Assembly (NCBI GenBank): GCA_029582165.1
Contig: CM055875.1
Coordinates: 9,801,203-9,865,202 of the forward strand
DNA from: Portulaca oleracea
Taxonomy: Eukaryota > Streptophyta > Magnoliopsida > Caryophyllales > Portulacaceae
DNA: 64,000 bases
Direction: 5' to 3'
Position numbers and translations under genes: made by a program. Below, one piece after another: positions 44,357 through 54,448 of the stretch (position 1 is its first letter; each line of letters opens with the position of its first letter). The notes below the pieces were generated by a model that was given only the letters and a program-made list of their open reading frames with translations, ran no database searches and had not been told where the DNA came from.

Positions 44357-45432
44357 TGATGCATAATGGGATCAAAGATGATCACATTACACACGATTTA
44401 AGGATCTTTAAAAACCAAGATAAGAATCTTGCTTCTCAAAGTTCTCAAGGATCCAAAAATGAATGATAATGGATGAAGATAAACGAAAAGAGAGATTAAT
44501 TCGTTTACCAAGATCAAATGGAAGTTTGATGAACGATGGAATGACGATTGATGAATGATGATGAACGACACTCTTTGAACGTTTGAAGAACGAATGAAGA
44601 TGATTGAATGCTTGATGAGTTCTTGATGAATTCTTGATGAGTTCTTGATGAATGTCCTTTGAATGGTTGAATGATAATGGCGATTTGAAGCTCTCTTGAA
44701 GGATATAGGCACACCACCTCCAAGACTCTTCAATTCCTTCCTATCACCATCTAAGATAGCCAATCTTAGAATAGAAGAAGGGGATACTCGTTCTCCCTCA
44801 AGAGAAACGAAAGTTCTAGCACAAAACTAGAGAGAAAACAACACCTTGTGTTTGTTTTTGATTTATTGAATGACTTGAATTGAATGAATACAATGGCACC
44901 CTAGGGGGTCTATTTATACTACTTTAGGGACCCCTTAGACGTGTACCTAGGGTTCAAGAAACCAAGAATCAACTATTACATCATATATCCTATTTATGAC
45001 ATCATAAACTCTAAAATACAACTCTAGAAAGAAATTGCTATAACTCCTTCAATACTTGTCCGTTTTCATTGATTCAAAAACCATTGGAAAGCTTATTGAA
45101 AGAGCTCCAATCTGTCTTTTGAAGATTTCCTCAATAGATGTATGGATCTAGAGTTATAGAGCACAATATCGAACTGTACTTGATGGAGTCCTTTGCTGCC
45201 GTGAGAGATGACTTCTCAATAAGGACTTGAGAGTTATTTATGCTCATTGATGTCCTCCAAATGTGAGAGCAACTCCATGTAAGCTAGAATACCATCAAGG
45301 TCCTTCATGCTTTCTTCCTTGAGCTAATAAACCCTTGTAGTTGTTGATACCCAAGGCGACATTTGTAGCTTCTAGCTGGATAGAGGTCCTTTAGCTAGGC
45401 CTTGATGTATATAGCTAGGCAAATATACATCA
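44357..45432 (-). repeat. X3 5' LTR (1076 bp)
   Basis: The minus-strand TATA is at 44910-44918, followed by GACCCCCTAGGG. The PBS GCTCTGATACCA is at 44341-44352. It pairs with 39955-41030. Confidence 0.92.
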
Positions 45433-47610
45433 TTTGGCATGAATGAGGAAGATAATGTAGTTTGTAGCATGCCTAAAGAAGAGTTTAAGGTGTATGACAA
45501 TCCCTTGTATGAGGAGAATCATGATGAGTTTCGAGTATATGTCAACCCATTGTATGAGGAGGAAGGCGTGAATGAAGAAGAGCAACGTGATAAGATGTGT
45601 TCATTGTTCCAAGAAGGAGGAAGTAGTGCCATCTATGAGGATCTCGACGCTAGCATTGGCATTGATAAGGACCATGGCAATGATATTGGCCTTACTACAA
45701 CAAGGGTCCAAACATTGCAAATGGAGAGCTATTCACACGGTCATTCACTTCATGACAAGGACATTCATTTTGATCCAAGAAGTTTAGTAAGTCTTTGTTT
45801 TTACAATATTTGCAAAGATTCATTGTATTGTAATATTACTTCTATGGATTCTTGTAATACTTTGTTGGAAGAAACAAAGTTGTATGATAGGAGTATCAAG
45901 CTCCAAGAGGCGTCCTTATTACCACCTTGTGTTTCACGGCTCAAGGAGGGTTAAAGCATTCTTATGACACTTATGGAGAATAAGTATCATGAATTTGAAG
46001 AACCAATGGAGGTTGGAAACCGTGAGCTTATAAAGGATCAAGATCCTATGCCACCACTTGTTCTCATTTGTGAATATTTGGATGAAAGACAAGCACCATC
46101 GACAAGTGACCTCTCTCACTTATCTCTTTGGGATCAACCTCAATTCGTGGATAACTACATCAACGGTTTTGGTTCTCATAGTATACAACATATTTTGAAA
46201 GAGTATGTACCATTGCAATGTAAAAAGGTTGTATTTGTATACTTTGATAACATTTTTGTATATAGTAGAGGTAGCTTAGCATGTAAATCCTTTGGAGTTA
46301 GTCTTGATCATGACGAAGCATGAGAAGCCACAAGGAGAAGAGGAGAAGTACTTGGAGAATTGTCCTTACCTCTCGTTCAAGAATGAGCTATCTCAACATA
46401 TCTCATCAAATGGAGTAATTCAAGTGGACAAAAGGAAGAAAGGAACTATTCAAGAAGGATCCATACTTGCATCTATACTTGAGGTACTATGTCTCTTAAA
46501 GGATGCTAAAGATCATCATATTCTTTTATTTCCTAATCTCGCATCATATTTGTTCATTACAAATGGAGTTGAGAAAGGTGAAAGTCCTATCTCAAGGAAG
46601 TTGTCCCATGGATTATTTTGGTGATATACTAATTGGAGAAAAGGAGAAGCTTCATGCTTATGGATTTGCATTCATACTTGTTGTTATCATGAGGATATTT
46701 GAGCGAAAGGATTATTATCATGGAGGATTCATCCTTAAGCTTTGTGATTCTTACAAAGTATTGGAGTATGCTTCATATGATAAGGAGATCAAGCCGTAAT
46801 TATACTTTGAGATGAAGTACTTGATTCGTTCATCAAAATCAAGTCACTTGGAGTAAGCAAGTCCTTTGACAAGGAGATACATGTTTGATTCAAAATTGCT
46901 TGAGCTTGGATATATCAAGGAGCTATATGAAGATGATGATGATTTTAAAGAAGTATTCAAGGTATGAGAGAAGCATCATCAACAACCCTTTCATATTAAT
47001 CATGGATTTCTTTTCAAAGGGAATCAATTGTGTATTCCAAGGAGTGGAATTCGTGACTTCTTAATCATGGAAGTGCATGGAAGTTCTTTTGATCATTTGG
47101 GTCTTCTCAATACGTATTACAAAATGAAGGAGTATTATTTCTGGCCAAGCATGAAAACGTTACAATGTTGTGATATTTGCAATCCTTCTATAATATATAG
47201 AGATGGAAGCTTGAATTCTAAGGTTGAAGTACCATGGATTCAAGGAAGTCTTACTATTGTCTTCATCATGAGTTACAAGCTTGTGAATCTATACTTTGAA
47301 GTTGAGAAGTTATATGAGGTTTCTACATTTTCTATGAAGAAACGAGATTTGAAGTTCCATGATGTCATTGGATTAGTCATGAGAAAATTTGGAAGAAAGT
47401 GGAAATTCAAGTCAAGCATCAAAGGAATCTATGATGATTTCAAAGCGTTTATGAAGAGAGTTTGTAGTCTCTTCAAGAAACGTAAGAGGAAGAAGCAAGT
47501 TGACGGGAACAACACTTTTGGGAAGACATCTTATAAGAAGAAGTGCTATGTAACAGTTTGGAAGAAGTTTTGTCTAAGTTTGAGGACAAACTTTTTCAAC
47601 CGGGGGAGAA
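45433..47610 (+). pseudogene. Y3 polyprotein, remainder after X3
   Basis: It resumes at GGCATGAATGAGG with the acidic YDNPLYEE region, then the protease remnant CSLFQEGGSS. A TAA lies near 45953. The RT-like part has FDN at 46243-46251 and a frameshift near 46275. Further shifts and stops follow near 46585, 46797, 46854 and 46966. The tail KGIYDDFKAF (about 47420-47455) and KKRKRKK end at the PPT. It is collinear with Y1 and Y2 and clearly decayed. Confidence 0.8.
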
Positions 47611-48673
47611 TGATGTATATTTGCCTAGCTATATACATCAAGGTCTAGCTACAAGGACCTTAATCTAGTTTGAAGCTACAAATGTCGTCTTGGGTTTATC
47701 AAGGTAGAAGGTGTAAAGGACCTTGAAGGTACTCTAAGCTTAGTCCTCACACTTCTAAGCTTATATGGAGTTACTCTCACATTTGGAGGACATCATTGAG
47801 CTTAAATCATTCTCACGGCAGTAAAAGACTCCATCAAGTACAGTTCGATATTTTGCTCTATAATTCTAGATCCATATGTCTATTGAGGAAATCATCAAAA
47901 AACAGATTGGAGATCTTTCAATAAGCTTTCCAATGGTTTTTGAATCATTGAAAACGGACAAGTATTGAAGGAGTTATAGCAATTTCTTTCTAGAGTTGTA
48001 TTTTAGAGTTTATGATGTCATAAATAGGATATATGATGTAATAGTTGATTCTTGGTTTCTTGAACCCTAAGTACACGTCCAAGGGGTCCTAGAGTAGTAT
48101 AAATAGACCCCTAGGATGCCATTGTATTCATTCATTCAATCATATATCAAAATACAATCAAACACATGATGTGTTGTTCTCTCTGGCTTTATGCTAGTTT
48201 CTCTTCGTTTCTCTTGAGGGAGAACGAAACTATCCCCTTCTTCTATCCAAGATTGGCGTCCTTGGTGGTGATAGGAAGGATTTGAAGCAATCTTGAAGGT
48301 GGTGTGGCTGTATCCTCCAAGATTCTTCAAAGAGCCATTATCATTCTATCATTCTAGTGAGTTTCGTTTGATTCATTAGAATTCTTTCAATTGCATTTTC
48401 ATTGTTTCTATCTTTCATTTACACATCTAAAGTGCTAAATCATAAGATAGATTCATCAATCCATTCGTTTTCAACATTCCTACATTCGTTCATCCATTCG
48501 TTCATCATTTCCATTCATTTGGTAACCATCTTTCATATTTCTTTCATCTTTTTCATCCATTTCTATTCCATTTTTGGTTCTTTGGAACTTTGAGAAGGGA
48601 GATTCCTATCTTCGTTTTTAAAGATCCTTAGATTGTGTGTAATGTGATCATCCCTTGGTCCCATTATGCATCA
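47611..48673 (+). repeat. Y3 3' LTR (1063 bp)
   Basis: It matches 38053-39146 with a short deletion near 47812 (TCTCAAGTCCTTATTG region lost). It ends TTATGCATCA and is followed by TCTCTTGTGGG of the Z1 LTR. Confidence 0.92.
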
Positions 48674-49133
48674 TCTCTTGTGGGATTCGAATCATCCCCT
48701 TCTTCTAGCTAAGGTTGGCATCCTTAGTGGTGAAAGGAAGGAATTGAAGGTATCTTGAAGGTGGTGTGGCTGTATCCTTCAAAGAGTCTTCAAAGCCATC
48801 AACTATTCAACGTTCATTCATCCATTTATCATCCATTTCGTGTCATTCATCAAGAATTCAACAAGAATTCCTCAAGCATTCAACAAGAAACGTTTGTTCT
48901 TCATCAAACACGTCCAAGCTTGATTCGTTCATCATCATTCATCATTCGTTTGTCCATTCGTTCATTATTTCCATCCATTTGGTAACCATCTTTCATAGTT
49001 CTTTCCATCTTTTCATCCATTTCTATTCCATTTTTGGTTCTTTGGAACTTTGAGAAAGGAGATTCCTATCTTCGTTTTTAAAGATCCTTAGATTGTGTGT
49101 AATGAGATCATTCCTTGGTCTCATTATGCATCA
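48674..49133 (+). repeat. Z1 5' LTR, right piece
   Basis: It completes the LTR begun at 35905 (496 + 455 bp without the duplicated TCTCT equals the 951 bp of the 3' LTR). It carries the GTGGTGTGGCTGTATCC motif near 48768 and AAGAATTCAACAAG repeats near 48850-48890. It is followed by the PBS at 49137. Confidence 0.9.
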
Positions 49134-49136
49134 ATT

Positions 49137-49325
49137 TGGTATCAGAGCTTAGGAGTTTGATTCTCTTAGTTCTTGAACCATCTTTTACCCATCTTTCCAT
49201 CACAAATTTCATCCCCCATCATCTGTCCATCATACTCCACCCATAAGTTCTTCCAAGAACTCATCAAGAACCCTTCAAGAACTCATCAAGAACTCATAAA
49301 GAATCATAAACTCCACAAAGAACCC
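49137..49325 (+). promoter_or_regulatory. Z1 PBS and leader repeats
   Basis: The PBS TGGTATCAGAGC is at 49137-49148. The palindrome GTTCTTCCAAGAAC is at 49247-49260, followed by CAAGAACCC / CAAGAACTCAT units to about 49325. This is the best-preserved example in the Z family. Confidence 0.6.
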
Positions 49326-49425
49326 GTGAGCCCAAACACAAATCCAACCAACCCCCCCCTCATCCCCACGTGCTAACCATCCTACCATGAGTTTCTTGTG
49401 ATCTTTTGAATCAAGATAGGTTCTA

Positions 49426-50505
49426 ATGGATTGCAAAAGGTCCAGCAAGAATTCCCAATGTGAGCTACAATGCTTGAAACAACAGATCGATGATCTTGCC
49501 AAGCAAATGGAAGAATGTGGGATTCTTTCAAAGGGGTCAAGAAGCACAAGATCACATGTGGTACACTCTTCTAAGGTTGAATATGAAGCACCTTATGCAC
49601 GGAGTAAACATTCCAACAAAAAGAATGGGAAGAAAGTTCAAGAAGATTTCTTGCCATCCGATTACAAAGGTGACTCCATCAACAATCTTGAAGGAATTAA
49701 GCAAGGGAGCATGGATGTACTTGAATATACAATAGAGTTCAAGTGGCAATTATGGAAGAATGGCCTTAAGGAGGACGATCCACGCATTCTGGTATACTAC
49801 TTTCTTGGTTTTAATGATTACATTCGACGTGTTGTTGTAAATCAACCTCTCACAAACTTGGAAGAGTTAAGTTCTTTAGCTCTCGATGTTGAAAGACAAA
49901 GGAGATGTTGTCATTGCCAAAGTTTAGGTCACATTGATTTGGAGTGTCCTAACAAGAAGAAAGATGTGTCTTTGGTTGAGTACCAAACACATGACAACAA
50001 ACCATTTGAAGAGGAAAAGGAAGAGGAAGTTGGCGTTGACATGAAAGAAGAAGAAATTGGGAATGTCGCATATGAGGAGGAGAATAAAGAAGAAGAAATT
50101 GGGAATGTCGCATATGAGGAGGAGAATAAAGAGGAAGAAAAGGTAGAAGAGGAGCATATGGAAAAGTGGCTTGTGACAAAAGAAGCAAGTCTGGCGCATG
50201 AGCATCCAAAAGATAACTACTTAGATCACTTGGTTGAAAGGCCGAATATTCGAAAGGAGGAAATAGCCCAAGTCATCAAAGTGCATTGTTTCATGATAAA
50301 TGACAAGGGTAAAGTGGTAAGAATAGACTTGGGGAGTGAGAAGCAACGTGAACAACCCACGTTCACGGTGAAGAAACGCAAATCCAAGTCTTATGGTGTT
50401 CGAGAAATCATCGGAAGAAAGTTTAAGAAGTTCATCAAAGGAATCTACGATGACTTCAAAGCTTTCAAGAAGAAAGTCTTTGTGAAGAAGGTAAGTGAGA
50501 GTTGA
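49426..50505 (+). CDS. Z1 Gag-like protein, 359 aa, intact, with zinc knuckle, acidic repeats and basic tail
   Basis: It starts MDCKRSSKNS. Coiled-coil stretch about residues 10-32; basic linker; gag core about 75-158 (KQGSMDVLEYTIEF, ILVYYFLGFNDYIRRVV); CCHC knuckle C161-C164-H169-C174. A strongly acidic region contains a 42-bp unit repeated exactly in tandem (50047-50088 and 50089-50130; EEEIGNVAYEEENK). The C-terminal domain is shared with C1 (HLVERPNIRKEEIAQ, KVHCFMINDKGKVVRIDLG) and ends in GRKFKKFIKGIYDDFKAFKK (core 338-349). No protease, RT or integrase is present. The frame is fully open. It probably forms or joins virus-like particles with A-type Gag (inference). The start is chosen because Z2 and Z3 share it, about 290 nt after the PBS. 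Confidence 0.85.
   Translation: MDCKRSSKNSQCELQCLKQQIDDLAKQMEECGILSKGSRSTRSHVVHSSKVEYEAPYARSKHSNKKNGKKVQEDFLPSDYKGDSINNLEGIKQGSMDVLEYTIEFKWQLWKNGLKEDDPRILVYYFLGFNDYIRRVVVNQPLTNLEELSSLALDVERQRRCCHCQSLGHIDLECPNKKKDVSLVEYQTHDNKPFEEEKEEEVGVDMKEEEIGNVAYEEENKEEEIGNVAYEEENKEEEKVEEEHMEKWLVTKEASLAHEHPKDNYLDHLVERPNIRKEEIAQVIKVHCFMINDKGKVVRIDLGSEKQREQPTFTVKKRKSKSYGVREIIGRKFKKFIKGIYDDFKAFKKKVFVKKVSES
50047..50130 (+). repeat. Two exact 42-bp coding repeats in Z1
   Basis: Each unit encodes EEEIGNVAYEEENK. The same two units are in Z2 and Z3 (one base differs in Z3). This looks like an old, in-frame tandem duplication predating the spread of Z. Confidence 0.85.
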
Positions 50506-50547
50506 TCTTCCAAAGTTTGAGGACAAACTTTTTCAACCGGGGGTGTA

Positions 50548-51498
50548 TGATGCATAATTGATGGCCTTATGCATCAAGGTCAACCATGGAGACATCTAAT
50601 ACTCACCTAGAAGAAAGAAGAGCTCAAGTCTCTCATATATCTCTCTACTTGGAAGGGATCAACTCATATGGTCGTATACTTTTGCTCCTTAATTCAAGGA
50701 CTATGAAGCTATCATAGAAGTCATCCTAGAGAGGATTAATCTACATTCCAAGAGCTTTCATATTGTTCAAGAATCTTTAAGTTTGGATGAGAATCCAAGG
50801 AGTTATTCATATTTGTAATATAGTTTAGTACATTGTTTTCTTTATGATGTAAGCATTAGGTAGAATGATGTAAGCCAATATGGGCTTCTTTCTTGATGTT
50901 GTACACGCCATAAGGGAGGGTTCTCAACTATAAATACCCCCCTATGGTGCTTTGGAATTCATTCATTCACATTGAATTTTTAGATATCAAACACATGGTG
51001 TGTTCATTCTAGCTTTTATGCTAGGTGTTTTTCGTTTCTCTCTTGTGGGATTCGAATCATCCCCTTCTTCTAGCTAAGGTTGGCATCCTTAGTGGTGAAA
51101 GGAAGGAATTGAAGGTATCTTGAAGGTGATGTGGCTGTATCCTTCAAAGAGTCTTCAAAGCCATCAACTATCCAACGTTCATTCATCCATTTATCATCCA
51201 TTTCGTGTCATTCATCAAGAATTCAACAAGAATTCATCAAGCATTCAACAAGAAACGTTTGTTCTTCATCAAACACGTCCAAGCTTGATTCGTTCATCAT
51301 CATTCATCATTCGTTTGTCCATTCGTTCATTATTTCCATCCAGTTGGTAACCATCTTTCACAGTTCTTTCCATCTTTTCATCCATTTCTATTCCATTTTT
51401 GGTTCTTTGGAACTTTGAGAAAGGAGATTCCTATCTTCGTTTTTAAAGATCCTTAGATTGTGTGTAATGAGATCATTCCTTGGTCTCATTATGCATCA
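50548..51498 (+). repeat. Z1 3' LTR (951 bp)
   Basis: It follows the PPT CAACCGGGGGTGTA. Hairpin arms TGATGCATAA / TTATGCATCA are at 50548-50576. TATAAATAC is at 50929-50937, followed by CCCCCTATGG. It ends TTATGCATCA, then TSD CATAG. Confidence 0.93.
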
Positions 51499-52785
51499 CA
51501 TAGGATCTTGATCTTTTATAGGCTCACGGTTTCCAACCTCCATTGGTGTAAGAATGAGACTCCTTGGTTCTTCAAATTCATGATACTTATTCTCCATAAG
51601 TGTCATAAGAATGCTTTGACCCTCCTTGAGCCGTGAAATACAAGGTGGTAATAAGGACGCCTCTTGGAGCTTGATACTCCTATCATACAACTTTGTTTCT
51701 TCCAACAAAGTATTACAAGAATCCATAGAAGTAATATTACAATACAATGAATCTTTACAAATATTGTAAAAACAAAGACTTACTAAACTTCTTGGATCAA
51801 TATGAATGTCCTTGTCATGAAGTGAATGACCATGTGAATAGCTCTCCATTTGCAATGTTTGGACCCTTGTTGTAGTAAGGCCAATATCATTGCCATGGTC
51901 CTTATCAATGCCAGTGCTAGCGTCAGGATCCTCAAAGATGACACTACATTCTCCTTCTTGGAATAATGAACACATCTTATCACGTTGCTCTTCTTCATTC
52001 ACGCCTTCCTCCTCATACAATGGGTTGACATATACTCGAAACTCATCATGATTCTCCTCATACAAGGGATTGTCATACACCTTAAACTCTTCTTTAGGCA
52101 TGCTACAAACTACATTAGATTCCTCATTCATGCCAAGGTTATCACATACTTCATTAGCATCCTCATACACGTCAAATACATCAAATGATTCACTTTCAAA
52201 TTCTGGTTGCTCATAGGATGACGTTTGACTTGCACTTACAACATGATCAAAACTTTGGCAAGATAGACTTGTACTTTGGTCAATGATTTCCTCGTCTTGG
52301 ACAATGGGAATGGGGAAGTTTATGGGCTGTTTTGAGGAGCTTTGGATAGTAGGTGTGAGGTGGGATGGGGGCTGATTTTGTGGAGTTTTTGTGTGTGTAC
52401 GGGTTTTGTCCAAGAGTTCTTTACTCTTTACTTCAACATAAAAAGCTAAAGAACTTAACTCTTCCAAGTTTGTGAAAGGTTGATTTACAACAACACGTCG
52501 AATGTAATCATTAAGACCAAGGAAGTAACATACCACAACTCGTTGATCATCCTCCTCAGGAGCGTATTTCCATAATAGCCGCCTAAATTCTATTGTATAT
52601 TCGACCACATCCTTGCTCCCTTGCTTCATTCTTTCAAGCTTGTTGATGTAGTCACGTGAACAAGCGCTTCTTGATCCCTTTTGAAGAATCCCAAATTCTT
52701 CCATTTGTTTGGTGAGATCATCAATTTGTTGCTCCAAGCGTTGTAATTCACGTTGATAACTCATGCTAGATCTTTTGTAAGCCAT
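51499..52785 (-). pseudogene. Y1 degenerate polyprotein, N-terminal half (gag, protease remnant)
   Basis: On the minus strand from MAYKRSSMSY (52785) the frame is open for about 428 codons to the Z1 insertion. It has a coiled coil, the gag segment, a proline-rich linker (THTKTPQNQPPSHLTP) and an acidic region with YDNPLYEE and YVNPLYEE. The protease-like segment reads CSLFQEGECS, without the catalytic Asp-Gly-Gly. The frame is clean here; the second half (35904-34311) has one stop. A zinc knuckle is absent. It was probably open when Z1 inserted. Confidence 0.78.
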
Positions 52786-53065
52786 AGAATATGCAAAAAA
52801 GATCACAAGAAACTCATGGGTTTGGGGTTAGCACGTGGGGATGAGAGGGGGGTTGTGTTTGGGTTTGGATTGTGTTTGGGCTATGGGTTTTTTGTGGAGC
52901 TAATGGTTCTTTATGAATTTTTGATGAATTCTTGATGATTTCTTGGAAGAACTCTAGGGTGGCGTGTGATGGAGAGATGGTAGGAATGTTTTTGTGATGG
53001 AAAGTTTTGTAGACAGATGGTTCAAGAACTAAGAGAATCAAACTCCTAAGCTCTGATACCAATTT

Positions 53066-54159
53066 TGATGCATAATGAGACCAAGAGATGATCTCATTAC
53101 ACAAAATCTAAGGATCTTTAAAAACGAAGATAGGAATCTCCCTTCTAAAAGTTCCAAAGAACCAAAAATGGAATAGAAATGGATGAAAAAGATGGAAAGA
53201 ACTATGAAAGATGGTTAGCAAATGAATGGAAATGATGAACGAATGGATGAACGAATGTAGGAATGTTGAAAACGAATGGATTGATGAATCTATCTTATGA
53301 TTTAGCACTTTAGATGTGTAAATGAAAGATAGAAACAATGAAAATGGAATTGAAAGAATTCTAATGAATCAAACGAAACTCACTAGAATGATAGAATGAT
53401 AATGGCTCTTTGAAGAATCTTGGAGGATACAGCCACACCACCTTCAAGAATGCTTCAAATCCTTCCTATCACCACCAAGGACGCCAACCTTGGATAGAAG
53501 AAGGGGATAGTTTCGATCTCCCTCAAGAGAAACAAAGGGAAACTAGCACAAAGCTAGAGAGAACAACACATCATGTGTTTGATTGTATTTGATATATGAT
53601 TTAATGAATGAATGAATACAATGGCACCCTAGGGGGTCTATTTATACTACTCTAGGACCCCTTGGACGTGTACCTAGGGTTCAAGAAACCAAGAATCAAC
53701 TATTACATCATATATCCTATTTATGACATCATAAACTCTAAAATACAACTCTAGAAAGAAATTGCTATAACTCCTTCAATACTTGTCCGTTTTCAATGAT
53801 TCAAAAACCATAGGAAAGCTTATTGAAAGATCTCCAATATGTTTTTTGATGATTTCCTCAATAGACGTATGGATCCAGAATTATAGAGCAAAATATCAAA
53901 CTGTACTTGATGAAGTCTTTTGCTGCCGCGAGAGATGACTTTTCAATAAGGACTTGAGAATGATTTAAGCTCAATGATGTCCTCCAAATGTGAGAGTAAC
54001 TCCATATAAGCTTAGAAGTGTGAGGACTAAGCTTAGAGTACCTTCAAGGTCCTTTACACCTTCTACCTTGATAAACCCAAGACGACATTTGTAGCTTCAA
54101 ACTAGATTAAGGTCCTTGTAGCTAGACCTTGATGTATATAGCTAGGCAAATATACATCA
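53066..54159 (-). repeat. Y1 5' LTR (1094 bp)
   Basis: The PBS is at 53050-53061. The minus-strand TATA is at 53638-53646, followed by GACCCCCTAGGG. The right edge ATATACATCA meets W LTR sequence at 54160. Leader repeats of Y1 lie at about 52880-52955. Confidence 0.92.
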
Positions 54160-54448
54160 TCACCCAATACAAAAGTGACATCACAAAGATTCAAATGTAC
54201 ATAAAATGATGATAACTAGCTCAAAACTTATCCAAACTTAAAGATTCAAAAACCATGATGTAGATCTTCCAAAGCCCTTCAACTTTGATGAGATGAATCT
54301 TCATGGATCTTGTTATAAGAAGCTCAATAAGCCTCTTTTATAAAGGCTACCATGGATGTCACGTGAATTAGAAGCTTGTAGCTCATTTAAGAGAATTGTA
54401 AGATCTTTAATAGCTTCTTCATGATGCTTATGATATGAATATGCATCA
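54160..54448 (-). repeat. Remaining distal part of the W LTR
   Basis: This AT-rich sequence ends GAATATGCATCA at 54448, a typical LTR terminus. Parts (AAAGATTCAAAAACCA, AAGAAGCTCAATA) resemble the C1 LTR U3 region. It begins right after Y1. I take it as the start of the W 5' LTR on the minus strand, interrupted by Y1; the middle of that LTR is missing. Confidence 0.6.

Larger units (their letters stand above)
39955..45432 (-). mobile_element. X3: complete non-autonomous LTR element in Y3
   Basis: The left LTR (3') is 39955-41030 and the right LTR (5') 44357-45432, both 1076 bp and differing at roughly a dozen sites by eye (about 1%). The PBS is 44341-44352 and the PPT 41044-41031. TSD: CTTGG (39950-39954) and TTTGG (45433-45437), one mismatch. 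The first base of the left LTR is A instead of T. It is the best-preserved X copy and the reference for the family. Confidence 0.93.
39264..48673 (+). mobile_element. Y3: second copy of the tandemly duplicated Y element, carrying X3
   Basis: It starts inside the Y leader, without 5' LTR or PBS. It has gag from 39303, the X3 insertion (39955-45432), the rest of the ORF and the 3' LTR 47611-48673. It is followed again by Z1 LTR sequence starting TCTCT. It arose by duplication and not by a separate integration (inference from the repeated junction). Confidence 0.85.
35905..51498 (+). mobile_element. Z1: gag-only LTR element inserted in Y1, 5' LTR invaded by Y2/Y3
   Basis: The TSD CATAG is at 35900-35904 and 51499-51503. 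The 5' LTR is in pieces (35905-36400, then 48674-49133, with a 121-bp duplicate at 39147-39267). PBS 49137-49148; leader repeats 49247-49325; CDS 49426-50505; PPT ending 50547; 3' LTR 50548-51498. Without its insertions Z1 is about 3.3 kb. Confidence 0.92.
34311..54159 (-). mobile_element. Y1: non-autonomous LTR element in the W LTR, carrying Z1
   Basis: On the minus strand: 5' LTR 54159-53066, PBS 53061-53050, leader, ORF 52785-51499, Z1 insertion (51498-35905, TSD CATAG), the rest of the ORF 35904-34311 and the PPT. The normal 3' LTR is absent and replaced by the inverted LTR at 33485-34310. The right flank after 54159 is TCACC; no matching left flank is found. Confidence 0.82.

Noticed and set aside
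39264..48673. Y3 as an independent 5'-truncated insertion
   Set aside because: LTR elements do not normally integrate 5'-truncated, there is no TSD, and the 121-bp host slice with TCTCT is repeated; tandem duplication explains all three.
48781..49053. Ser/His/Phe-rich ORFs of 60-120 codons recurring in LTRs (also 1978-2349, 51131-51418, 58754-59053)
   Set aside because: They lie in the U5 part of LTRs, come from CATC/TTCA-rich repeats and change frame between copies; not genes.
49924..50205. Minus-strand ORF with strongly hydrophobic stretches, like a small membrane protein (also at 59918-60199 and 62278-62559)
   Set aside because: It is the antisense of the acidic GAA/GAG-rich repeats of the Z Gag-like frame; the complement of such codons always reads as Phe/Leu/Ser. 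The sense frame has motifs and conservation.
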